From Candidatus Edwardsiibacteriota bacterium (GTDB taxonomy: Bacteria > Edwardsbacteria > AC1 > EtOH8): DNA of 40,950 bases. This document shows, piece after piece, positions 26,901-34,998 of this stretch (the first letter of the stretch is position 1; every line of letters begins with the position of its first letter). A program made the position numbers and the translations under genes. Below the pieces are notes generated by a model. That model did no database searches. It was not told the origin of the DNA and saw only the letters and a list, made by a program, of their open reading frames with translations. The stretch is taken from contig JALOPJ010000015.1 of NCBI GenBank assembly GCA_025453955.1, forward strand, positions 1 to 40,950, written 5' to 3'.

Positions 26901-27395
26901 CTTGTTGCCGCCGTACCGCAGCGCCGTCCCGGTGGTCGGCGCGTCACCGGCGGATCCGGCCCCGGTCGCGCTCGCGGCGGTGCGCGGCAGGGTATCCGGC
27001 GTCGGCGGGGCGCCGGCCTCGCCGGAGTCCGGGGCGTACCGGACGGAATCCGGTACGTCGACCGTCAGGCCGGCCACGACGACCAGCGCCGTGTCGCCCC
27101 CGCCCAACGGGGCCGCGAAATAGATCTCGCCGCTGCGATAGTCGATCGCGTAATCGGCATCGCGGACCAGCAACACGCCCTTGCGGTAGACCGAATCGGT
27201 GCCCGCGAACAGGTGCCGCCGACCCAGGCTCACCGATCGTTCGCCGCGGCCGGCGACCATGATGCTGTCTGCCGCCGGACCCGCCAGCGCCAGCGGCCCG
27301 GTCGCCGCCAGCCAGATCCCGCAGAGGGCCGGCAGCGCCAGCCGTTCCCCCCGGTTCAACGGCACCGCTGGATCGCGCCTCCGCCGGCGACCCAT
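23961..27395 (-). CDS. Large outer-membrane beta-barrel protein with SprA-like segments
   Basis: GNKSFSIMAGSGRDLSLDQALNLSASGRISPGLEINAHLSDQNLPLTETGTTTELSQLERMFIQ; VWLDGGLLQPGAGGDYLIDYDRAELTFTPRRPIGRDSRIVVQYQY; amphipathic-strand-rich remainder ending in F. Confidence 0.65.
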   Translation of the reverse strand: MGRRRRRDPAVPLNRGERLALPALCGIWLAATGPLALAGPAADSIMVAGRGERSVSLGRRHLFAGTDSVYRKGVLLVRDADYAIDYRSGEIYFAAPLGGGDTALVVVAGLTVDVPDSVRYAPDSGEAGAPPTPDTLPRTAASATGAGSAGDAPTTGTALRYGGNKSFSIMAGSGRDLSLDQALNLSASGRISPGLEINAHLSDQNLPLTETGTTTELSQLERMFIQARADRWTATLGDIAVSSPALSLLRLERLVEGAQADIRTDGAAASAAYAIAKGRHRTVRIDGQEGRQGPYRLTADDGTADVRLLANSQKVWLDGGLLQPGAGGDYLIDYDRAELTFTPRRPIGRDSRIVVQYQYLSDGYRRGLTYADGELRLGQRAGIRAAFFQESDDPGRAAGEALSDSQRAALARAGADTMLLWVDGGTQVEPGTGSYVRSDSIYLRDTTGIGNYAVTFTPVGAGRGDYEYDPSIGGFRYVGTNLGGYLARRRLVSPQSSRVAGLRGEVRWNGGSAGVEGSLSQFDRNTLSSIDGGSNGGRAGSARFEWKRDSLDWGGFELRSHATSIGSSYRNPDRELPPDFEARWGLHGWSGIENPDPLSPHRAQEWEGGYILPVAASLGGGWGRLDFPGGPWARKYLARSAVTVPAGPRLSYEYRRHLVGGSWSGLDPVQGRRDLHLLASQWRLGPWGLDAGFAGNTDQLDAGAGGVTGSRYREGSAGWLLAGERINISQQLRRRDDDRRDSTAGSWSGTSYTSTVTSRAELSHPGQLAITVDHTYRAVRFRPGSVGSDRHTHLASLHADHARPDGQVRATVDYSLSNAAVTAREELYLRVPDHTGEYSLDPVTGGYYPDTTGDYRRIVRDQDSSQLAAENSARAYVSLTPSRAAGWWRGLRIDLLGAAAISAPRRIDAGQLVFTPSRLWSTGNLRSDLDLSGDATYSSPAGWNLRARLRWRRNDDNRYAGRHATSRGTERRAEVFLPLPRSVRAAAFAEYGTTAVGTREGVLENGSDVIRAGGDAGMPAGRDLETALKGEFARERLSRTAFDLLAPAVMYRSMSASPYLTRHLGLSGRLRVEAGVAHRWCDRDRSQIPMEFSYTRPLGTTTTWSAQFDYRIGSALTSSGGYDGRKEPDAAPVHTVRFELRAYF

Positions 27396-28198
27396 GCCTC
27401 ATCGGTGGCCGCCACGGCCATCACGGCGCCGGCGGCGAACCGGACGGAGCTGTCCGGCCACTGCGAACCCCGCTCCGGATGCAGCGCCTGCCGGATTGAG
27501 ATCCTCCCGGACTTGTCGATCGACCAGATGCGGTCGGATGCGTCGAACGCCAGCTGGCGCGCCGCGCCGGGATGCACGGCCAGCCTGCGGCCATATCCGC
27601 TGTAGATCACGGTCCCTCCCGACCCTTCACCCGTCACCGCGACCAGGCCGCCGGACCGGGAGACCGCCAGTGCGGTGGGGTTATCCCGTCCCCCGCCGGT
27701 CAGCGGGAACCGCCTCAGCAGATCGCCCCGGCGGTCGTAGACCACGACCGTGCGGAGCGTTTCGTCCAGCACGAAGACTTCCCCGGCCGCGTCGATGGCC
27801 GCGGCGTCGACGGCGCTGCCGGCGACGGCAAGGGCGCCGGTCGGCTCCCCCTGGCTCGAGTAAAACAGCAGACGCCGTCCGATGCCGTCCGCCAGGCAGC
27901 AGCCGCCATCGTGCCCTGGCACCAGGAACATCCCGGGGGCGTCCAGCGGCAGCTCGAACCGCAGGACGCAGGAATCCCCGGTGCAACCGTACGACAGCAC
28001 CCGCCAGCGGGACCGGTCGGTGACGTACACCGCCCCGGTGCGGTCAACCCACAGCGAACCGGCGGCGATCGCGCGATCGTAACGGCCCACGGTGCTGACC
28101 TCGCCCCGGGGCGGGGCCGCCGGCGGCCGCGGAGGGGTCAAGGCGGCGGGCGCGCAGGACAGCGTCGCCAGCGCCAGCGGGAACCAACGGTGTTTCAT
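27356..28198 (-). CDS. Putative lipoprotein, NHL/6-bladed-propeller-like
   Basis: MKHRWFPLALATLSCAPA signal; repeated AIDAAGEVFVLDETLRTVVVYDRRGDLLRRF style blades. Confidence 0.7.
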   Translation of the reverse strand: MKHRWFPLALATLSCAPAALTPPRPPAAPPRGEVSTVGRYDRAIAAGSLWVDRTGAVYVTDRSRWRVLSYGCTGDSCVLRFELPLDAPGMFLVPGHDGGCCLADGIGRRLLFYSSQGEPTGALAVAGSAVDAAAIDAAGEVFVLDETLRTVVVYDRRGDLLRRFPLTGGGRDNPTALAVSRSGGLVAVTGEGSGGTVIYSGYGRRLAVHPGAARQLAFDASDRIWSIDKSGRISIRQALHPERGSQWPDSSVRFAAGAVMAVAATDEAWVAGGGAIQRCR

Positions 28199-28202
28199 CG
28201 GC

Positions 28203-28254
28203 ATCCTCCGGACATGAAAAATCCCCCGTCGCTTGCGGCAAGCGCCCGGAGGAT
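28203..28254 (-). promoter_or_regulatory. SD-sequestering inverted repeat in front of 27356..28198
   Basis: Reverse strand ATCCTCCGG (28254-28246) is complementary to CCGGAGGAT (28211-28203), which contains the SD GGAGG 6 nt from the ATG; inner hairpin CGCTTG-CCG-CAAGCG. Confidence 0.7.
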
Positions 28255-28271
28255 CGGTTGCGGGCGTGGCC

Positions 28272-29099
28272 TCAGAATTCGCCGGCCACCTGGACCCGGA
28301 TACCGCCGTCGGGACGGCGGTCGACGTCCAGCCGCCAGCCGACGGTCCCGGCCGTGGCGGCATGGCGTTTGTTGTAGCGGCGGGCCACCCGGGCGGCGTT
28401 GACCGCGGACAACAGGTGGTTGAGCAACGCGCTGCCCGCGGCGTAACTGATCCGCTGCAGGGCATTGCGGCTGCGCACCCGCAGCTCGCGGTACCTGTTC
28501 CAGTCGCCGTCGGTCCGCCAGCGCCAGGCGTCGGCCTCGCCGTACAGCTTGTCGGACACGTAGGCGGCCTGGGCAGCCAAATCGTCCGGGTAGAGGTCAC
28601 GGGCCTGGCGCCACTGGTCCTCGTTGTACCAGTCGCTGTTGGGGTACTCGTAGACGTCGCGGTAGTAATCGTCGTCCTCGCGGGAATGATTGGCGTCGGC
28701 CCGCTGGGCCGCGTAGCCGCGGTAATCCCGCCGCCACATGTCGCCTTGGAACTTGGAGACCAGCGCGAACGACCAGATCAGCCCCTCGGCCGCCAGGAAA
28801 CCGGCGGTATACCGCTTGGCGCCGACATAGTACTCCCCCGCGCCGGGCACCACCAGCGACATGAAGAACGCCCGCTTGATCGACTTGCGGTCGCGGGATT
28901 CTACGGCGATCGGGGACGGCGCGGCAGCGACCGGGGCCGGGTCGGCCACCGCGGCCGGCTTCGGCGGCGCGGCCTCGCGGATGATGATCTCGCCTGGTCC
29001 CGGCCCCGGGGACGGCGGGACACTGTCCGGTTTCGCCGGCTCCTGCGCCAGGGCTGCCGCGACCAGCAGCAGGGTCAACGGTACGGAGAAGCGCTTCAT
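28272..29099 (-). CDS. DUF5683-like envelope protein
   Basis: Signal peptide MKRFSVPLTLLLVAAALAQ, proline-rich linker, AFFMSLVVPGAGEYYVGAKRYTAGFLAAEG. Confidence 0.65.
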   Translation of the reverse strand: MKRFSVPLTLLLVAAALAQEPAKPDSVPPSPGPGPGEIIIREAAPPKPAAVADPAPVAAAPSPIAVESRDRKSIKRAFFMSLVVPGAGEYYVGAKRYTAGFLAAEGLIWSFALVSKFQGDMWRRDYRGYAAQRADANHSREDDDYYRDVYEYPNSDWYNEDQWRQARDLYPDDLAAQAAYVSDKLYGEADAWRWRTDGDWNRYRELRVRSRNALQRISYAAGSALLNHLLSAVNAARVARRYNKRHAATAGTVGWRLDVDRRPDGGIRVQVAGEF

Positions 29100-32000
29100 T
29101 TGACCACCGCGATTTTGCACAGTTTGTAGCCGGAGCCGCCGGCCCCGGCCGCCGACGCCCGGATGAAGTACAGCCCGGTGGCGATGTTCTCCAGGTCCCA
29201 GACGAACTCGTTGTCCACCGCGGCCTGGCCGTCCTGCCAGAACTCCCGCACCAGGTCGCCGGCGACGTTGAACACCTTGAAGTCCACCCGCGCCGCCGCG
29301 TTCAGGTAGTAGCGGATGCGCACCGGCGCGGTCCGCGCGGGGTTGGGATAGACGTAGAGGTTCTGGAGCAGTCCGCCGGAACGGTTGGCGGCGAGCGGGG
29401 ACCGCAGTGTGGTGTCGGCGCCGCTGTGGGCCGCATCGCGGTGAAACCCCGGCCAGGACGCTTGCAAAGAATGATCTCCCGACCACCACAGGTTCAATTT
29501 GCTGTCATCGGAACCAACAGCGATGTAGTTCCCTCGTCGTCCGGACATCCCATCGTACATAACGTACCCGGGCGATGATTTTACTGGGCCACCCACTGAG
29601 ATCGGATATCCCGATTGGACATTGCCACCCTGTATAATGCAATATACTTTGCCATCCGGCGACCCGATGATGACATCCTGTTTCAGATCACCGTCGATAT
29701 CGGCAAGGACCGGCGAGGACTGCACTGCCTCGTTTTTCGAGATCACGACCGGGAATCCAGTCATTACCGTGCCGTTGTAATTGTAGGCATACAACTTCGT
29801 CCCGATCGCGACGACGATGTCGGGATACCCGTTACCGTCGATGTCACCGATGGCCGGCGAGGCGATCGCGATCTCGTCATGCATGACCGGCCACCCGGGC
29901 AGCACGCCGCCGCCGGTGTTCAAGACGTAGATCCCCTGCTTGTTGCAAGCGACGATCTCCAGGTTCCCGTCGCGGTTGACGTCGGCGATCGCCACCGACG
30001 AGCTGACCCAGTCAACCCAGGGCGTCAGGGCCGGGAACCCCGGCACAGCGGTCCCGTTGCCGCGGAACGCGAACACTCGGCTGTCACCGGACAGGATGAC
30101 GATCTCGTTGCCGGGATAGGCCGGGTCGATGTCGGCCACCGCGGCGGTGGAGCGCGTCTCCATGGTCAGGTCCTTGGGGAAGCTATCGAGCTCCGCGCCA
30201 TTATGTTTCCAGACATGGAGCTTGCGATCGTCACCGGCCACGATCACCTCCAGCGTGTCATCGTCGTCGACGTCGCCCAGCGTCACCGATCCGAAGATCG
30301 GTCCAGCGACGACCTTCGGCCACCCGGCCAATGGCGTCGCCCGCCGCACCGAGTAGATGTGGCCTTGCGCTGACGTATCCGGCACTGTTTGGGGAACGAA
30401 CTTGAACCCGTATACCGAACCCTCGGTCTGCGACGAGGCGATGGCGATGAACACCTCCGGCTGGGAGTCCCGGTCGACATCGCCGACAGCGGGCGAGGAG
30501 TAGATATTGCCAGGCACCTTGGCGAATTCACCAAGGATCGTCACCGTGTCGGAACCTGGCAGGATCACGATGGTGTCCCGGTTATACAGGCCGCGCCAGG
30601 AATACCCGCTCGATGGCGGGCTGATCGTCGTGTCGCGTTGCTGTGTCCAGGCGTAGAGTTTACCGTTCACGTCCGGCATCAGGATGACGCTCGTATCGCC
30701 GCCGAGATGCGCGAAGTTCGGGCTGTTCCAATCCGCGGCGGACGCCATCGACAACGGACTGCCCAGGTCCCATAACCCCACCCGCACCCGGGCGCTCATG
30801 CTCTCGGCCGGGGCCGAGATATTGGTAATCGACACGTGCGAGGACGACCCGTCGTTGGCCAGTGTCGCCGGGTCCGAGCCGTCGTCCAGCCGGTCGTTGT
30901 TGCCGGCGTAGTAGGCGTCGTAGGGACTGGCGTAGGTGCTGTACGGTGAGCCGCCCCAGCGCTGCAGGTCCTGGATATGGTCGGCCTCCAGCAGGTGGAT
31001 GGCCTTGACCTCCCCCACCTCCAGCGTGTTGGTGGACCAGCGCTGCGCGATCAGGCTGTCGTCGACGTGCCACACCAGCAGCCCGCCGGCGTTCAGCTCG
31101 AACGGCAGCGACAGGTCGTAGTCGTCCACCCGCACCAGCACGCCGTTGCGCCAGACGCGGGCGCCGCTGGAATCGGACCCCGGGCCGTAGACCAGCGAGT
31201 CGGAGTAATCGACCTGGTTGCTCGGGTTGGACCAGGCCCGCCGGTTCTCCACCAGGTAGTACTCGTGGGAGTTGAGCGGGATCTTGACGACGGCCTCGGG
31301 GTTCTTGGCCGCCCACTTGAACGCCTGCTGGACGTCGTCGCCGGGTCGCAGCTCGACCGGGTCGACCCAGCCCAGGTAGTACTTGGCCCAGGCCGAGAGG
31401 TGCGGCGGCACGTAGGCGTTGAGGTTCCACGAGCCGTGCGACATCAGCTCCCACTCGCCCAGCCCCACCGAGTTGAACTCCACGTCGTAGAGGTCCGGCA
31501 GGCCCAGCTGGTGGCCGAACTCGTGGGCGATCTCGCCCTGCGACCCCAGCACCATGCCGTCCTGGCTCTGGGTCTCGGCGTCGATGATGCCCTCGTAGAT
31601 GGTGTCGGCCCCGGCGCTGGTGATGATCGGGCTGGACTCGTCCATCGCGATGAACACCGCCGGCAAATCCGCGCCCCAGGGGTCGGTCTGCCACACCGAC
31701 CCGGCGTGGATCAGCATCACCGCCTTGGTGATCTTGCTGCCGCCGGTCCAGTAGCTGAAGGCGCAGGAATCGGCGTCGGCCGCGGCCACGGCGTCGCGCA
31801 GCAGGGTGTAGATGCCGGCGCCCCAGTTCTGCTGCTGGTTGTAGAAATCGGAATAGAAGGACATCTGGTGCGGCAGGTCGTAGGCCGCCCGGTCGCCCTT
31901 GGGCCACTGCTCGTACTCGATCCAGAGGCGGCCGTTGGAGACCGCCCAGTAGTAGTTCCGCAGCGCCAGCATCTGGTTGCGGACGTAGAGGCTGTCGTGC

Positions 32001-32398
32001 GGCGGCTCATAGTCCAGGTTATGCCCCTGGTGGGGGTCGCCGTTGGTGTAGATCGGCTGGCCGTTGCCGGCGTAGTCGAACGTGCCGTCGCCGGTGGTGT
32101 TGGTGTCCGCATCCGGGACGAACTGAACCTTGAGCACCAGCACCCTGATCGTATCGGTCGACGCAGCCTTGGCCCTGCCGGATAACTGACGGGCCGCGCG
32201 GACCTGCCCGAGGATGTTGCGCGAGCTGACGGCGTCCCGGTACCGGCGCGGTTGGCTCTTCAGTTTCTCGAAGACCGGCCGCGCCGTCCGCCACGTTTGT
32301 TTCAGGCGTACCAGCTCATTGCCGTCAGCGTATCCTAATACGCTGATGACAAAGAGGACACAAACTGCATATAAAGTATTTCTTGAAGATGCTACCAA
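29096..32398 (-). CDS. M6-family (immune inhibitor A-like) metalloprotease with FG-GAP/VCBS-type repeats and C-terminal FlgD-like/T9SS type-A-like sorting domain (TTG start)
   Basis: GEIAHEFGHQLGLPDLYD zinc motif; VGDVDRDSQPEVFIA, IADVNRDGNLEIVAC, IGDIDGNGYPDIVVA repeats; C-term LYVYPNPARTAPVRIRYYLNAAARVDFKVFNVAGDLVREF...GLYFIRASA. Confidence 0.85.
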   Translation of the reverse strand: MVASSRNTLYAVCVLFVISVLGYADGNELVRLKQTWRTARPVFEKLKSQPRRYRDAVSSRNILGQVRAARQLSGRAKAASTDTIRVLVLKVQFVPDADTNTTGDGTFDYAGNGQPIYTNGDPHQGHNLDYEPPHDSLYVRNQMLALRNYYWAVSNGRLWIEYEQWPKGDRAAYDLPHQMSFYSDFYNQQQNWGAGIYTLLRDAVAAADADSCAFSYWTGGSKITKAVMLIHAGSVWQTDPWGADLPAVFIAMDESSPIITSAGADTIYEGIIDAETQSQDGMVLGSQGEIAHEFGHQLGLPDLYDVEFNSVGLGEWELMSHGSWNLNAYVPPHLSAWAKYYLGWVDPVELRPGDDVQQAFKWAAKNPEAVVKIPLNSHEYYLVENRRAWSNPSNQVDYSDSLVYGPGSDSSGARVWRNGVLVRVDDYDLSLPFELNAGGLLVWHVDDSLIAQRWSTNTLEVGEVKAIHLLEADHIQDLQRWGGSPYSTYASPYDAYYAGNNDRLDDGSDPATLANDGSSSHVSITNISAPAESMSARVRVGLWDLGSPLSMASAADWNSPNFAHLGGDTSVILMPDVNGKLYAWTQQRDTTISPPSSGYSWRGLYNRDTIVILPGSDTVTILGEFAKVPGNIYSSPAVGDVDRDSQPEVFIAIASSQTEGSVYGFKFVPQTVPDTSAQGHIYSVRRATPLAGWPKVVAGPIFGSVTLGDVDDDDTLEVIVAGDDRKLHVWKHNGAELDSFPKDLTMETRSTAAVADIDPAYPGNEIVILSGDSRVFAFRGNGTAVPGFPALTPWVDWVSSSVAIADVNRDGNLEIVACNKQGIYVLNTGGGVLPGWPVMHDEIAIASPAIGDIDGNGYPDIVVAIGTKLYAYNYNGTVMTGFPVVISKNEAVQSSPVLADIDGDLKQDVIIGSPDGKVYCIIQGGNVQSGYPISVGGPVKSSPGYVMYDGMSGRRGNYIAVGSDDSKLNLWWSGDHSLQASWPGFHRDAAHSGADTTLRSPLAANRSGGLLQNLYVYPNPARTAPVRIRYYLNAAARVDFKVFNVAGDLVREFWQDGQAAVDNEFVWDLENIATGLYFIRASAAGAGGSGYKLCKIAVVK

Positions 32399-32434
32399 GA
32401 TGTCATCTCCCTGGCTTGGGCGCGGTTCATGATG

Positions 32435-34933
32435 TTAGAAATTCGCTGACAGCGAGAATTTCCGGTTGTACTTCTGCAGGTCGCCGCCCGGTTCCATCGA
32501 GAAATCGAACTCCAGGAACTTGTAGCCGACGCCGAACCCGAAGGTGGGACCGATGATCTTGCCCACGAAGTCGTAGACGTACCCCGAGCGCATCGCCAGG
32601 TTGGCGGGGCCCAGGTACCAGTACTCCATGCCCCAGTGCTGCACCGCCTCCTCCAGTTCCTGGCGCCACGGCCTGTTCAACACCACGATGGTCTTGGTCA
32701 GATCGAAGGCCGCGGTCAGCCGGCTGTACTTGCCGTCCAGGATGCGGTAGGCCACCCCCCCCCGCAGGTTGCGCGACAACGGGTCGGCCTGTTCGGCCGA
32801 GATGTACACCAGCTTGGGCCCCAGGTTCTGGACGTTGAATCCGATCGACAGTCCCTTGATCGGCCCCTTGTACATCGCGCCCAGGTCTATGGCCCAGGTG
32901 GTGGCGATGCCCTTGCCCTGGCTGCCCTCGGCGCCGAACGGCGCCAGGTGGGAGTGGATCAGCTTGAGGTTGATGCCGCCCGCCAGGTCCTCGTAGATCT
33001 TGTTGCCGTAGGACAGGCAGGGCGAGAACTCGAAGCTGGAGAACACGCCCAGGTCCTCGCCGTTGGGGCCGGTGTGCCAGTTCTGCCCCTCGGACAGGAA
33101 GATCACATTGCCGCCGAACACCCCCCAGTCCTTGACGGGCTGGGCGTACCCGATGTACTCGTAGTACATGTCGCCGACGTCCTTCCAGATCTCGGACAGC
33201 CACGGCGAATGCATCAGCGTGGCGTAGCGGGTGTCGGTCTTCATCGGCACCAGCGCGGCCGGGTAGACGGCCTCCAGCAGACGGCGGTTGAGCCGCATCA
33301 CCTGGTCCTGGGAGAGGCCGTCGACCCCGGCGTTGGCCAGTTCCTGCCCGTCGGGGGCCAGCCGGAACCGGGCGAACACCTCGACCTTGTAGAAGTCGCG
33401 GCGCGCCAGCACGGCGTTGAGGTCGTCGATCAGCCGCCGCCGCACCTTGGCGGTGATGGTCTTGCCCTGCAGGTACTGGGCCAGGATGTCCTGGCTGACC
33501 GGATCCAGCAACACCCTGATGTGCTGCGGCGCGGACCGTTGCTCGGCGATCGGCCGCACCATCCCCGGGAACGATTCCTCGAGGACCACTCGGTTCAGCC
33601 TGATCGGCGAGGCCGTGGCCAGCCGCTCGGCGATCAGCGCGCGGGTGTCCTCGGAGAATGAGACGGCCGCGAATCGCTCGTCGACATAGAATTCCGTCGA
33701 AGCCAGCAGGCGGTTCAACCCGTCCGCCAGCGCCTGGACATCGGCCATGGCCAGCGGTTGCGTCCCGTCAGAGCCGGCCGCGGCATGGTCCAGTTCCGCC
33801 GACAGCTTGGTCCGCAGGTACTCGCCGAAAGTCGCCGGCATCGGCCGGTCGCGGAAGTCGCGCAGCGCAGCGCCCAGCACCGCCTGCAGCAGGAACCGGT
33901 TGACGATCCTGGTATCGGCATCGGACAGCTTGGCGCTGTCGAAAGCCAGCCCCAGCGCCGGCGCGTATACTTCCAGCAGCAGCGCCCGGTTGAAACGGAC
34001 CAGATCGTCCCCCTCCAGCCGCCGGGATCCCAGCGCCGCGGTCGCCGCGCTGATGCCCAGCCCCTGCACGCGCTGCGGCCGATAGAGGTCCTTGATCCGG
34101 ATGACCCGGTTCAGCCCGGCGGCCAGCGCCGCGCCGAATCCGGGGTCGGGCGTTCCGCCCGGCCGCAGCCGCGCGCCCCTGGCCCGCAGCGTTGCCGGCA
34201 GCTGTCCGGCGATGAAACGGCTCAACGGGTCCGCCCCGGTCCGCAGCCGTTCCCAGAGCGCCGCCGCGTCGGCGATATTGGCGGCCGACAGCGTGTCGGC
34301 GATGGTTCGCTTCAACGCATCGGTGGCCGGCGGCGCCAGCGCCACACCCGGGAAATCGGGCTGCCGGTACAGCCCGGCGCGCGTCACCAGCGCGTTGAGC
34401 GCTGCGATCAGCTGGTCCTTCTCATCGTCCGTCGGCCCCTGGGCCGGGTCGATCCGGTCGGTCGCCGCGACCTGGTCCGCCGGCAGCGCCGCCCGCAGCG
34501 CCCGGCCCGCCGGCGCGGCCGAGTCCCGCAACGCGGCCAGGAGCGCACCCCAGTCCGATACGTCCGATCGGATCACCAGCGGCGATGCGGCCAACAGCAG
34601 CACCAGGTCGCCCGGCCGGGCGAGGTCGCCCGTGGACAGCAGTCCGGTGCTGTCCCCCTCGCGGAAGCTGTCCAGCAGCTGCTGCCAGTTACGGACGTCG
34701 CCCTCCGTCAGCTGCGGCGAACCGCCATTGAGGAACGCCAGCCCTGCCGGATTGAAGTAGGTCGCCGAGGCGTCGTCGGCCACGGCGGCGAAGGCCGATC
34801 CCATGCCGCAGGCCCGGGCGCCGGGGCGGATCAACAGGAAGATCGCGCCGCCTTCGGAGATCGCCGATGCGGGGCCCTGCCAGAGCGCCGCCAGGGATAT
34901 GATCGCGATCGCGAGGAGTGCGGTTTTTCGCAT
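32435..34933 (-). CDS. PorV/PorQ-like outer-membrane protein with ~490-aa repeat-containing insertion
   Basis: Start MRKTALLAIAIISLAALWQGPASA; GARACGMGSAFAAVADDASATYFNPAGLAFLNGG signature, then insertion, then HSPWLSEIWKDVGDMYYEYIGY...barrel resumes. Confidence 0.8.
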   Translation of the reverse strand: MRKTALLAIAIISLAALWQGPASAISEGGAIFLLIRPGARACGMGSAFAAVADDASATYFNPAGLAFLNGGSPQLTEGDVRNWQQLLDSFREGDSTGLLSTGDLARPGDLVLLLAASPLVIRSDVSDWGALLAALRDSAAPAGRALRAALPADQVAATDRIDPAQGPTDDEKDQLIAALNALVTRAGLYRQPDFPGVALAPPATDALKRTIADTLSAANIADAAALWERLRTGADPLSRFIAGQLPATLRARGARLRPGGTPDPGFGAALAAGLNRVIRIKDLYRPQRVQGLGISAATAALGSRRLEGDDLVRFNRALLLEVYAPALGLAFDSAKLSDADTRIVNRFLLQAVLGAALRDFRDRPMPATFGEYLRTKLSAELDHAAAGSDGTQPLAMADVQALADGLNRLLASTEFYVDERFAAVSFSEDTRALIAERLATASPIRLNRVVLEESFPGMVRPIAEQRSAPQHIRVLLDPVSQDILAQYLQGKTITAKVRRRLIDDLNAVLARRDFYKVEVFARFRLAPDGQELANAGVDGLSQDQVMRLNRRLLEAVYPAALVPMKTDTRYATLMHSPWLSEIWKDVGDMYYEYIGYAQPVKDWGVFGGNVIFLSEGQNWHTGPNGEDLGVFSSFEFSPCLSYGNKIYEDLAGGINLKLIHSHLAPFGAEGSQGKGIATTWAIDLGAMYKGPIKGLSIGFNVQNLGPKLVYISAEQADPLSRNLRGGVAYRILDGKYSRLTAAFDLTKTIVVLNRPWRQELEEAVQHWGMEYWYLGPANLAMRSGYVYDFVGKIIGPTFGFGVGYKFLEFDFSMEPGGDLQKYNRKFSLSANF
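33245..34423 (-). repeat. Four degenerate protein repeats (about 62-66 aa cores) within the PorV-like insertion
   Basis: Cores at aa ~171-232, 266-328, 398-460, 498-563: xLxxxLNxxLxxxxFYxxxxF...RxNRxLLExxYPxxL. Confidence 0.75.
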
Positions 34934-34998
34934 GATGGAATGCTCCCTTGGTGATGGATGATGACATCGGGCGGTGCCGGGCGGCGCGAGGCCGGTCC

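Noticed and set aside
28199-28271. Known metabolite riboswitch in front of the lipoprotein
   Set aside because: Element is only about 50 nt and matches no riboswitch consensus I recognise; kept as an SD-sequestering hairpin only
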